A DNA stretch of 64,000 bases. Source: Isochrysis galbana. Taxonomy: Eukaryota > Haptophyta > Isochrysidales > Isochrysidaceae. This document shows, one piece after another, positions 1-9,190 of the stretch. How positions within the stretch are numbered: the stretch's first letter is position 1; every line of letters begins with the position of its first letter. Below the pieces are notes generated by a model. That model was not told the DNA's origin, searched no databases, and saw nothing but the letters and a program-made list of their open reading frames with translations. The position numbers were made by a program, and so were the translations under genes. The DNA is taken from contig CM030932.1 of assembly GCA_018136815.1 (NCBI GenBank), forward strand, positions 6,874,230 through 6,938,229, in the 5' to 3' direction.

Positions 1-207
1 GTTGTAGTCTGACCAAGTGCGTGTGGCCTTGTTCTTGGTCTCTTGGATAAGGAGGATTGTGTGGGTGTTACCCGCGTCGACAGCGGGCACAGGCTTGGCA
101 CGGGCGTTTTGCATGACTACTCTCGGCTTCTTCCGACCGCCAGCCGCCGTCTTGCGCGTTTCCGCCATCTTCTTGGCGATTGTCGTCGTAGGCTTACGTG
201 GCGCCAT
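1..207 (-). CDS. ERH (enhancer of rudimentary) homologue, N-terminal part, cut by window edge
   Basis: Reading the minus strand from an ATG at 207 gives 69 open codons to base 1. The last 20 or so residues (HTILLIQETK then TRTWSDY) match the conserved start of ERH, a small nuclear protein that works with splicing and mRNA-decay factors in animals and fungi. In known ERH this motif lies within the first few residues. Here it follows about 49 residues rich in Lys, Arg, Thr and Ala, which is an unusual basic extension and may be a nuclear-localisation or nucleic-acid-binding tail. The rest of the protein lies outside the window. It is transcribed away from the glycerol-3-phosphate dehydrogenase gene on the plus strand. 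Confidence 0.8.
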   Translation of the reverse strand, partial: MAPRKPTTTIAKKMAETRKTAAGGRKKPRVVMQNARAKPVPAVDAGNTHTILLIQETKNKATRTWSDYN

Positions 208-509
208 AGCGCGCGGTGGGCGGAGCGGCGCAGACTTCGATGGGCGGGAAATATAGAAATACGAGAAAATTAGTTTTATGTTTTTCCGCGCGGCTGTCTA
301 GGTCTCGAAAGAGGACCCCCGGTTTTTCTTCGCTTATCTCTCATATCATAACCCATACTGAGCTTATTTTGGCCGCCTTTCGCCCATTGCAGCTAGTGCC
401 CTCCGCACCCTAATCGTGAGTGACCGGGCTACCTGGTACCAAGGCCAGGTGTGCCTATGGGGGAGGGGGAGGCTTTGGGTCTGAGTCTGAGTCGGCAGTG
501 AGCAATGCG
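208..509. other. Intergenic, nothing recognised
   Basis: No coding frame with family resemblance and no clear repeat. It lies upstream of the ERH start and probably holds its promoter. Confidence 0.5.
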
Positions 510-600
510 GTCAAGCCCTACATGCCATGAGCCATGAGGCATGGCAGGGGGGTGGGTGGTTCCTTCTCCATAGCAGGGAGGAGTGAAGAGAGGGAGGGTC
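510..600 (-). mobile_element. Fragment of the ~760-bp T-tailed element, next to the gap
   Basis: The segment around 540-600 (ggtggttcc, then ggaggagtg and gagaggg) is the reverse complement of the head region of the elements at 1642 and 22347. The copy runs into the assembly gap, so its extent is unknown. Confidence 0.6.
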
Positions 601-700
601 NNNNNNNNNNNNNNNNNNNNNNNNNNNNNNNNNNNNNNNNNNNNNNNNNNNNNNNNNNNNNNNNNNNNNNNNNNNNNNNNNNNNNNNNNNNNNNNNNNNN
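601..700. other. Assembly gap of exactly 100 N
   Basis: One hundred N, the usual placeholder for a gap of unknown length. It separates a mobile-element fragment from the middle of a glycerol-3-phosphate dehydrogenase exon, so most of that gene probably lies in the missing sequence. Confidence 0.98.
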
Positions 701-1061
701 GAGAGCTGCGGGCTTGCCGACCTCGTAACCACCTGTTTCGGAGGTGCGTCTTTTGCCCATGCATCAGGGGAGGCGTGAACAGGGGGGGGGGGGGGGGGGG
801 GCTTGCATCTGATTTCTGCGTCCATTCATTTGATCAGGTCGCAATCGCGCATGCGCCGAGGCTTTCGCCAAGGGCGAGGGCTCGTGGGAAGAGATTGAGA
901 AGTCTAAGCTCAATGGCCAAAAGCTCCAAGGCACCATCACGTCCAAGGATGTGATGACAGTACTCAAGCACAAGAAGCTGGAGGCCGAGTTCCCGCTGTT
1001 CACGCGCATCCACGAAATCGCCTTCGAAGGCAAGGACCCGAAGACGATTGTCGAGCTCTGA
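701..1061 (+). CDS. NAD-dependent glycerol-3-phosphate dehydrogenase, C-terminal exons (5' part lost in the gap)
   Basis: Two exons can be joined: one running out of the gap to 743, and 838-1061 ending in TGA. The intron 744-837 starts GTGCGT and ends in CAG, and a split glycine codon joins the frames. The first exon reads ESCGLADLVTTCFGG. The second begins RNRACAEAF and contains LNGQKLQG and EFPLFTRIHEI. Both are hallmarks of the C-terminal domain of eukaryotic NAD-G3P dehydrogenase, which interconverts dihydroxyacetone phosphate and glycerol 3-phosphate and supplies glycerol for lipids, osmoregulation or redox balance. The conserved RN of the GGRNR segment is kept. The N-terminal Rossmann domain is not in the window. 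The end EIAFEGKDPKTIVEL is at the normal family position. Confidence 0.88.
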
Positions 1062-1620
1062 GCGAACGACTGCGCTCCTAGCGATATCAATGGATAAAAA
1101 CCATCATACAGCACCATGGAAATTTCTTGCAATATGTTTTGCGGGCGTGATGCTGTCGGCGTGGGTCCTGACGATATATTCTCTGTCCGCACACTTCCTT
1201 CCTGAAGAGCGCCGATGCTCAGTGAGGCCGTGACAAATGTGCTGACCATACTGATGGGCAACTCATGTGTCTCATCGCCATGCATCGGCGACGGTTACCA
1301 CTCCCACTACTCCCCCAATAGGTCGCAGCAAGCAATATCTCCTCGACGAGTCCACTGGCCTTAGCTTTAGGTTCTTGGAGAGCCGCGGTGGTCGTTCGTG
1401 CCCTATGATTGACCCCGTTCCATCTGTGTGTGTGTGGTCATCGTATTCTGCTATTTCTCGCGTAGTCAATGCAGTTGTTTAAGGTGCCAAACAAAATTCC
1501 GGGGGGTGGGGAGGGGGGGGCCGTTGTGACGCGTCTAAATGTCAAATCATCGCACAGAGTCGTTGTTGAGCTAACGCAGTTGGGTGGATTTTGTGCAATT
1601 ATCTTCAAAAAAAAAAGGGT
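1062..1620. other. Intergenic, 3' flank of G3P dehydrogenase
   Basis: No coding frame or RNA gene recognised. A G-rich run lies near 1500-1520 and an A run at 1608-1617, immediately before a LINE 5' end. Confidence 0.5.
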
Positions 1621-2460
1621 CAACTATCGGTATCGGTAAGACAACTAAGTTTATACTTGGTTGACCCATGGGGGGGCACGAGCCCCCCCCTCTCTCCACT
1701 CCTCCCCTGCCATGGGGGAGGAACCACCCATCCTCCTGGCATGCCTGATGGCTTGCCAGGAGGCCACTGCCCTACTGACCCACTCCCTTCCCCACAGGCT
1801 CGCCTCATTCGCCCATCCTGGCCCCTCGTGACCAGCCCATTGCTCCAACCTCCCCTCCCCCCTTGGTCGACAGGCAGACAGGTGCAGCGTGGGGGCCCCT
1901 GAGGCTCGAGAGCGCCAGCGAGGGAGAGGCAGGGGAGGCCAGGGCCCAGCCCCAACCTCCTCTGCCCCCTGAGCTGGCCTCCAGGAGCCTCCAGGGGTCG
2001 CCAGAGGGCAGCTGGAGGCCTGCCGCAGGCGCGCCATCGCGCGTGCCGCAGGAGAGGGGAGAGAGGGCGCGGAGAAGGGGGTGGGCGGAGCGAGAGCTCC
2101 GCTCACCGAAAAATTGGTAAGTCCCGCTCCTGTTTACAGGATAAGTCGGGATTGAAGCCGCCGCCCACTCGGAGACACGGGAGGAAGGGGGGGAAAGATC
2201 ACCGGGGGGTGGCGCGGGCCACCGGACCATATCTAAGCCCTTCACCCCTATCCCCCTAGTAGTGCACGGGGGGAGCCGCCTGATGGCGGGGGGAGAAGGG
2301 CCGAGGAGTGGGGGTGTAGAAAGTATGCTACGTACTATGTGTAGTAGGTAGTGGTTCCATTCGCCGCGAGTGCGGTAAGAATATTAGAAGGTTTTTTTTA
2401 TCGGTATCGGTAAGAGCGATAGGGTCATGGAGCGCGCGCCGGCTCCCCTCCTCTCCTGCC
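1621..2460 (+). mobile_element. LINE 5'-end relic, split by a T-tailed element
   Basis: If the element at 1642-2398 and one target duplication are removed, 1621-1641 joins 2416 onward and gives CAACTATCGG...GCGATAGGGTC followed by ATGGAGCGCG. The intact LINE at 34415-37911 has the same start (CAACTATCG, CGATAG, GGGTC, ATGGAGCGCG). The ATG is at 2427 and reads MERAPAP against MERATLP in the intact copy. A stop follows within about 16 codons, so this is a dead copy. The CTATCG...CGATAG ends of the stem are kept with a longer loop. Confidence 0.7.
1642..2398 (+). mobile_element. Full-length ~757-bp non-autonomous retroelement, T-tailed, with 17-bp target duplication
   Basis: The element begins CAACTAAGTTTATACTTGG and ends in an eight-T run after AGAAGG. 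It is flanked by the direct repeat tatcggtatcggtaaga (1625-1641 and 2399-2415). The first 22 bases can fold into a nine-pair stem, CAACTAAGT with ACTTGGTTG, around a TTAT loop, followed by ACCCATGG. The interior is GC-rich with long C and G runs and a conserved core near 2107-2148 containing ggtaagtcccgc and tgtttacaggataag. It has no coding capacity that I credit. Target-duplication length and the homopolymer tail point to target-primed reverse transcription, probably using the machinery of the local LINE. Confidence 0.85.
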
Positions 2461-2754
2461 GCACGGGGCGTATGTGAGCCGAATTGGGCTGACCCATAGG
2501 GTCTGAGGGCAATGAGGAGGGAGCCGAGCCGGCGGCAGGCGCGGCGGTAGGAACGACTTCGGAGACGCTGACGGGCTGAAGCCCGTCAGCAGAGGAAGGC
2601 GGGCTTGGGCGAGGGCGAGGACGGCGGCGAGAGCGACATCGAGCGAGCGGCGAGAGGCGAGGGCGAGGGTGAGCGAGGGGAGGACTGTGATGGCAAGGTC
2701 GAGTTCCGTCGAAAATAGGACATAACTCAAGTTGAGCCATCAAATGTCCATAGT
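2461..2754. other. Degenerate retroelement DNA with a perfect hairpin and a recurring end segment
   Basis: This follows the LINE relic and is purine-rich. It contains an 11-bp perfect inverted repeat, gctgacgggct with agcccgtcagc, at about 2567-2590. The last 60 bases (gttccgtc...ggacat...catcaaatgtccatagt) recur at about 17600-17660 (inverted) and 34025-34075, which suggests the terminus of another repeat family. Confidence 0.45.
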
Positions 2755-3100
2755 CAACTAAGTTTATACTTGGTTGACCCAGGGGGGGGCACGAGCCCCT
2801 CCCTCTCTCCACTCCTCCCCTGCCATGGGGGAGGAGCCACCCATCCTCCTAGCCTCCGGGCATGCCTGATGGCTTGCCAGGAGGAGACTGCCCTACTCAC
2901 CCACTTCCTTCCCCACAGGCTCGCCCCATTCGCCATTCGCCCATCCTGGATCCTGGCCTGTCGTGGCCAGCCCATTGCTCCAACCCCCCCTCCCCCCCTG
3001 GTTGACAAGCAGACAGGTGCAGCGTGGGGGCCCCAGAGGCTCTGGAGCGTCAGCGAGGGAGAGGCAGGGCGGAGGCCAGGGCCCAGCCCCAGCCTCCTCT
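2755..3100 (+). mobile_element. 3'-truncated copy of the ~760-bp element
   Basis: The copy starts with the same CAACTAAGTTTATACTTGG head and follows the family consensus to about 3100 (cagcctcctctgcc), then diverges. No T tail follows, so the 3' half is lost or replaced. Confidence 0.75.
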
Positions 3101-3476
3101 GCCGAGGGGGTTATTGTTCGGAGGCGGGAGGCGGCTGGCGGGGCAGGTAGGGGGGACCCTGCGGAATCCTTGGACACCCAGGGAAGGTGGGAAATAGTGG
3201 TTTAAAAGAGTGAGTGACCGGGCTTAAGATCAAACAAAACCCTGGTTGCTCACTGGGCCCAACCAATCGATGGTGCCACTTCGCCGGTAATACCCCATAG
3301 CTGCGAGCACAGCGAGAATATTGAGAGTTATTTCACAACATTCAGTCTACTCAGCGTCGCGGTAAGACATTCTTTCTACAAGATCGCCATGTTATACATC
3401 AACTTGACACGTTGTAGTTGTAGTGCGGAGAGTGCGCCTAACTAAAGCAAGCACCAAGCTAAAGAAAACGCTATGT
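3101..3476. other. Intergenic, nothing recognised
   Basis: No credible gene. It lies 3' of the calcineurin-B-like gene. Confidence 0.4.
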
Positions 3477-4154
3477 CTACGTCAAGTTGATGGTGAGTCT
3501 GGCGTAGAAGTCGGTACCCTCAAGCACTTTGACAAACTCATCGTAGCCGAGAAAACCATCCCTGTCTGTGTCGGCCTCTTCCAAAGTCTTCTGGACTATG
3601 CTCTGCAACACTTTATCATCGAGCGCCTGCTCTGATCCCGCAGGAGGAGTCAGACTTTTTAAAAGCTGCAAGAGGTCGCTTGGTCCGATGACACCATCCT
3701 CGTCGTCATCGAACGCCTTGAAAGCAAATTTCAGCTTCGTATCGCGCCTTGCTTCTGGAGCGAATACTGCCATGCTGAGGACAAAGTCCTTGAACGATAT
3801 TCGCTCCCCTTTTTTTGCTTTTTCGGACGTGAGCGCCTTTATGAGTTGGTGGCCAATGGGGTTGTACTTGAGTTGAGGCAAGGCGCCCATCTGCTCCGGA
3901 GTCAGGCCTTTTCGATCGGTATCGAGCGCAATATATTCCTTCCACAGCAGCCCCACTTCTCTCTCTGAGACTGCAAGAGTGTGCAAGCAGTTGTGCCTTA
4001 GAGGGAGGTTGCAGCACCAGCGCTTGATGCCACTGCGCTCACAAGGTCAGAGTCGGCAAGCAGTGGCGCGCGCTGCCGGGATCGGCGTACATGGGGTTCG
4101 GACGGTCAGCTCGTCCGCATCCGCGTTGGTCAGCCTGTGCGACGTCGCCTCCAT
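3477..4154 (-). CDS. Calcineurin B-like EF-hand protein (main exon certain, first exon tentative)
   Basis: The main minus-strand exon runs from an acceptor (TTGCAG, near 3977) to a stop at 3477. The protein has paired EF-hands. EF3 is DDDEDGVIGPSD and EF4 is DTDRDGFLGYDE, both with usable calcium ligands. The first two hands are degenerate (LDTDRKGLTPEQ and a non-canonical second loop). The layout, NPIGHQLI in the second hand, IVQKTLEEAD before EF4, and a tail after EF4 match calcineurin B or related CHP/CIB proteins, the regulatory subunit of a calcium-activated phosphatase. A likely first exon starts at ATG 4154 (MEATSHRLTNADADEL), which resembles the short N-terminus with LT of the family, but its donor site could not be fixed. 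Which calcineurin-B-like subfamily it belongs to is open. Confidence 0.75.
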
Positions 4155-4501
4155 CCTTGGACGCACTGTCCAAGAAGTTCGGTGCGGGGCACCTTGCCTG
4201 GTGCTGCCCGGTCGACCAAGCGGTGCTGAGAGTTTTTTTCTATTTTTGTAAAGTTGAAGGTGCAGCAAGCCGCGTTCAGGAGTTTTGAAAATCTGATGAT
4301 TGTTATTACTCATACTCCTAGGAGTGCTTGAGTGATTTTGTACTACTATTTTTTTGGTTGGAGGGATGCGGATGGGCGGTGGGCGGCGGCCGAGAAGGGG
4401 CGGAAGGGGGTGAGAGGAGAGAGGTTTAGGAGGGGAAGGGGGGAAGAGGGGGGGGGGGGGGGGGGGGGGGGGGGCAGGGGGGCCGAGGAGAGGCGAGCGC
4501 G

Positions 4502-5357
4502 ATGAGCGGCGCCGAGGCCGGCGCGGTGTCTCCGGCGGAGCTGGCAGCGGGCGTACCTGCTCACGAGCCAGCGGCGCACGAGGCGGTTGTGCAAGTGGCA
4601 CCTGCCCAGCAGCCACCGGCCCCGACCGCACCGCCGCCAAGCCAGAAGCCAGCGCAGGAGGACGACTCCAGGCCGTGGGCGCTCCGGCTGGGTGAGCAAG
4701 CGAGCCCCCCTCTGCCCCTTACCCGTCCACCTCACCTGTGCTTCACTCAGGAGTGGCCTTGCACAGGTGAGTACTTGCAACGGAGAGCAGCAGGCGAGTC
4801 GGAGTCTAAAGAGGTCGAGCCATGGGCGGTACGCCTGGGGACGTATCTGAGCAAGAAGAAACCTGGGCCTTGGTCACTCATTGCGAACGAGAAGCCTCAG
4901 GACCCGCTGGTAAGATGCTCGCGATCACCTAAGGAATGGATGATCTTCACCGAGCACGCAAAATTGGCTTTACTATGCTGACCCCCTCCCACCCCCTCAA
5001 TCATCATAGGCGCTACGTCTAGGGACCTTTTTGAGTGAGACCAAGCCTCTTAAGTTTCTACACCTAGGCGACAAGGAGTCCAGCGAAGATGCCGCTGTTA
5101 AGGGCGAGCCTCTAGTATTGAAACTGGGAAATTATCTCAATGGCACGGCGAAGACTAAGGGAACTCAGGCCTCGACATGTGCATCGCCACCTGTGGCCGA
5201 GGCTCTCGAAGGGCTGGTGACAACGGAGTCTCCAACGGCAATGAGCTTGGTAGGACCCATAGAGGATGTAGCAGAAGTGCCACTGAAGCCACCATCAAGC
5301 GAGATAGAGATGTCCACCAATCAACGCACAGCTGCAGCGCTGGTTTCAAGTGATTGA
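4502..5357 (+). CDS. Small protein of repeated WAxRLGxYL motifs, three exons
   Basis: The exons are 4502-4691, 4767-4909 and 5010-5357, with GT-AG introns of 75 and 100 bases, and the frame holds across both joins. After an Ala/Pro-rich N-terminus the product carries four related units: PWALRLGEYL, PWAVRLGTYL, LALRLGTFL and LVLKLGNYL, spaced 25-45 residues apart with charged linkers. Two of the repeats are rebuilt exactly by splicing (RLG|EYL and PL|ALRLG), which supports the intron calls. I do not recognise the family. The short amphipathic repeats could be docking motifs for a partner. A long G tract lies just 5' of the ATG (about 4450-4474). The C-terminus overlaps the end of a possible opposite-strand gene. 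Confidence 0.7.
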
Positions 5358-5620
5358 TGGAACAAATCTTCCGCCGACGTCTTCATCAAGGGTAAATTCC
5401 GTGTTTGTGAAATGGCCATCATAATAAACTCGGATACCCTTGTATGGGTGCCACCTCATGCTAGAGAACAATCGGCCGGATCCTACTTGCATTTCCAGAA
5501 GCTCCTCAGCTTTCGGCTCGATTGGCGAGAGAATCGTGTGCTGGATCCCATGTTCCGCAGCCAAGACTTCAAGCTCTTTATTGGTCCTTTTGGCAAGCTC
5601 TGATGAGGGTGGCCTCCCTG
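5346..5620 (-). CDS. Hypothetical exon, convergent with the repeat-motif gene
   Basis: A minus-strand frame is open from an AACAG acceptor near 5620 to a stop at 5346, about 90 codons. It is hydrophilic at first (ELAKRTNKELEVLAAEHG) and then reads RWHPYKGIRVYYDGHFTN. The composition looks protein-like rather than random, but no family is recognised and the upstream exons were not found. It overlaps the 3' end of the plus-strand gene by about 12 bases. Confidence 0.25.
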
Positions 5621-6479
5621 TTCAATTTTGCCATGCCTTCAAAAATGAAAATGCATCGTTCGCTTTCCCTGCCATGCAGGCAGGTACATGCAACGCTAGT
5701 CCCTGATGATGTTTCGTCAAAGTAAGATTAGTGATCGGGGGCTAGGACCGCCCTCGGCATACTTTTTACATTTGTGTGAGATTAGAGAATCGGTGGTTGT
5801 TGGTTTGTATGTAGGGTGTCGCAGGTGTCAGCAGCCTCCCTCAATGGTGGGTGATTGATGAATGTGGACTGAGGACCCCTTGCACCTGCTGCCTACCCCT
5901 TGCAGCTGCTGCCTAGTCTTGGCCTTTTAAATATTGTTCCAAAAATTTTGCTTCCACCATCGAAATCTATTGTTCCAAAAATCTTCGCCAAGAAATGGTG
6001 CGATTCTCCCCCCCTCTCCCCCCCTCCGTCACGCGCACTCACGCTCCACCCGTAAAGATTTTGCGGTCGTGCCCGTGGGAGTTAATATCTAAGCTGCATT
6101 TGGCATTTGATTCCCGCCCGATGCAGCGTCGTGTCGGGCTGCCGACAGTCCGACCGCCGACCGCCCCCCGACCCTCTGGCGTCATTGCCTGCGCAGCCCA
6201 CCCAGCTCTTCACAGCGCGCGCACGCGGCTACCCAGGCTACCAGAGGCACAACCCCGACCATCCCGACCCGCCTCTCGCAGGATTCGCCCTCTCTCGAAC
6301 TCGGCATCGAGAACTAGGATCGGCTCACCGATGCGGCCGTCCAAGCGTGGCTGACGAGCCTCGGCGTTGAGGCTGCCCTCGCGGCCCTCCTCTCTCTGAC
6401 TGTGCTGCCAGTTCCGGCGCTGATCGATAAAAATATTCTTGAAAAAGTCCGCTAAGCTATTGTCTACACTCGCTCCTCC
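5621..6479. other. Intergenic, nothing recognised
   Basis: Short open frames on both strands, none convincing. It contains repeated cttgca(c/g)ctgctgccta near 5880-5920. Confidence 0.4.
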
Positions 6480-6610
6480 GAGACCCCGCTGCCATCGCCC
6501 TTGCCTCCTCCACACCCTCCTTCCCGCCCCCCCCCTATTTTCCTTGTTCTTGTTCTTCGGTTTCGGGGGGTCGGCCCACGTGCACTACGTTGGGCCTAGC
6601 GTTGGGAGGG
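6480..6610 (-). mobile_element. Relic of LINE 3' untranslated region
   Basis: On the minus strand this reads GTAGTGCACGTGGGCCG, then GAAACCGAAG, a purine-rich run, and GGCAAGGGCGATGG. The same order appears just downstream of the LINE ORF at 34500-34625, and again at 33355-33425 and, inverted, at 59040-59160. No coding sequence is attached here. Confidence 0.5.
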
Positions 6611-6807
6611 GGGTGAGACGGGCCTGTTGAGGCTTCTTCGATGTAGTAATGGTACTAATGCTCAGTTATATTATTATCTATATAGGGCCGCTGTGAGACT
6701 GCCCAGCGGCCAGCGGGTCGTCGAACACCGGCATGCCACATGCCACAAATGGCACCTAGCACCTAGCCCAGCCGACAGCTGGAGACCTTCTCACCGGCGA
6801 CAAGCGA

Positions 6808-7525
6808 CAAGTTGCCACCCGTCGCCTCGCGCCACCGTATCACCGTATCCCTGCACAACCATGCTAGCTCTATAGGCTATCACCTGCACAACCATGCTGT
6901 ACCCCTAGTAAAGTAGCTAGCACAACCTTGTGCCAGTGGGCGGAAACATGATAGGGAAGGGTTAAGGTATTTGTTACCCCCCAGGAGCCAACGCCCCCCG
7001 ATAGCTATCGGGGGCCCCCGATAGCTATTAGGGGGAAATTTTCTCCCGATCGCCAACAGCCCCCCCGAGAGCTACCGGGGGGCCGAGAAACTCCCCCGAG
7101 AGCTATCGGGGGATAGCTCCTGGGGGGTGCCGTAAGCGGACCCCCCGATAGCTATCGGGGGATTTCCAAGTTGCCACCCGTCGCCTCGCGCCACCGTATC
7201 ACCGTATCCCTGCACAACCATGCTAGCTCTATAGGCTATCACCTGCACAACCATGCTGTACCCCTAGTAAAGTAGCTAGCACAACCTTGTGCCAGTGGGC
7301 GGAAACATGATAGGGAAGGGTTAAGGTATTTGTTACCCCCCAGGAGCCAACGCCCCCCGATAGCTATCGGGGGCCCCCGATAGCTATCGGGGGGAAATTT
7401 TCTCCCGATCGCCAACAGCCCCCCCGAGAGCTACCGGGGGGCCGAGAAACTCCCCCGAGAGCTATCGGGGGATAGCTCCTGGGGGGTGCCGTAAGCGGAC
7501 CCCCCGATAGCTATCGGGGGAAGAG
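6808..7525. repeat. Two direct copies of a ~359-bp unit
   Basis: The unit begins caagttgccacccgtcgcc and recurs at 6808 and 7167, almost identical over its length. Each unit contains several perfect or near-perfect hairpins built on CCCCCGATAGCTATCGGGGG. The near-identity suggests recent tandem duplication. Confidence 0.85.
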
Positions 7526-7639
7526 GAAATCCCCCGATAGCTAACGGGGGGTTCCTCCTCTCTTTGGCTCGCTCTCCTTCTCTCTCTCTTCCCCCCTCCT
7601 ATCCTCTGTTCTCCTTTCTCCTCTTTTCTCTGTTCTCTT

Positions 7640-8395
7640 TCTCCCCCGTAAAAAAATAGTTTTTAAAACATAGAGTATCTAACAGCTAACAGTTTTAGAA
7701 ATGACATAAAGTTACTAGGATTAATATTAAAATATAATATATAAGTAAAATATGGTAATTAAATTAAAGATTATTAAAGACGTGATATAAAAATAGTAAA
7801 ATTAAAAAATCTAACCAAAAATTCAAGTAAAATTAAATATCGGTCATTTTGATCTCGTAAAGTTAAATATTAATATTAAGAATATTTAAAACAAATAAAA
7901 ACCACAAAAAAACAAATAAAATTTACTTTTATGTGTTTATTCAAACGATGCTATGACTATAAGTCTTCATTTTAAACTAAGGTTTACTAAGATAATTACT
8001 ATCAAGTTATAATTTTTAATTCAACATTTTTAAGGATCAAATTTATTGTCACTGAATAATAATTTTATTACTACTACTTCACTAAACTTTAATTTGAGTG
8101 ATTCATTGAAAAGTGTATTTTCGTAAAAAATGTTATAATAAATTATAATTAATTAATTAAAAATATCCATACGCTAATTCCGTTTTTGATTTTTATTCGA
8201 ATAATTCATTGAAAAGTATATTTTCGTAAAAATATTATAATAAATTATATTTAATTAGCTCATTCCGTTTTTGATATTTAATTATTTATTATATGAATAA
8301 TTAATTGAAAAGTATATTTTCATAAAAATATTATATTTATATTTAATTGATTAAAATTATTTCTACGATCATTCCTTTTTTATTTTAACAGCATA
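7640..8395. other. AT-rich island with degenerate ~100-bp repeats
   Basis: This is strikingly A/T-dominated DNA in an otherwise GC-rich window, with no long open frame. A unit attgaaaagtatattttcgta recurs at about 8105, 8209 and 8304, with TTATAATAAATTATA-like sequence after it and attccgtttttgat between copies. It could be matrix-attachment-like DNA, an organelle-derived insert, or the core of the flanking inverted-repeat element. Confidence 0.7.
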
Positions 8396-8441
8396 AACTC
8401 CCTCTCTTCTCTCTGCCCCCCCCCCCCCCCTCTCTGCCTCT

Positions 8442-8815
<374 letters not shown>

Positions 8816-9190
8816 CGCCTGGGGGCTCGAGGACGGCCCCCCGATAGCTACTGGGGGCCGTCGTTTCCCCCCGATAGCAAACGGGGGCAGTCTTTCGCCC
8901 CCGATAGCAAACGGGGGCCCGCCTTAAAACGCGATAGCTCCCCGGGGCATGTAAAATCCCCCGATAGCTCTCGGGAGATTTTCTCGGTCCCCCGGTAGCT
9001 CTCGGGGGGGCTGTTGGCGATCGGGAGAAAATTTCCCCCCGATAGCTATCGGGGGCCCCCGATAGCTATCGGGGGGCGTTGGCTCCTGGGGGGTAACATA
9101 TTCACTGTTAGCTAGTTTTCTCTGCTGTAAACGAAATTTGGCACGAGTTTCCGCCCGCCCGCCTGCCCGCCCCCTCCTCTTAGCCCTTTA

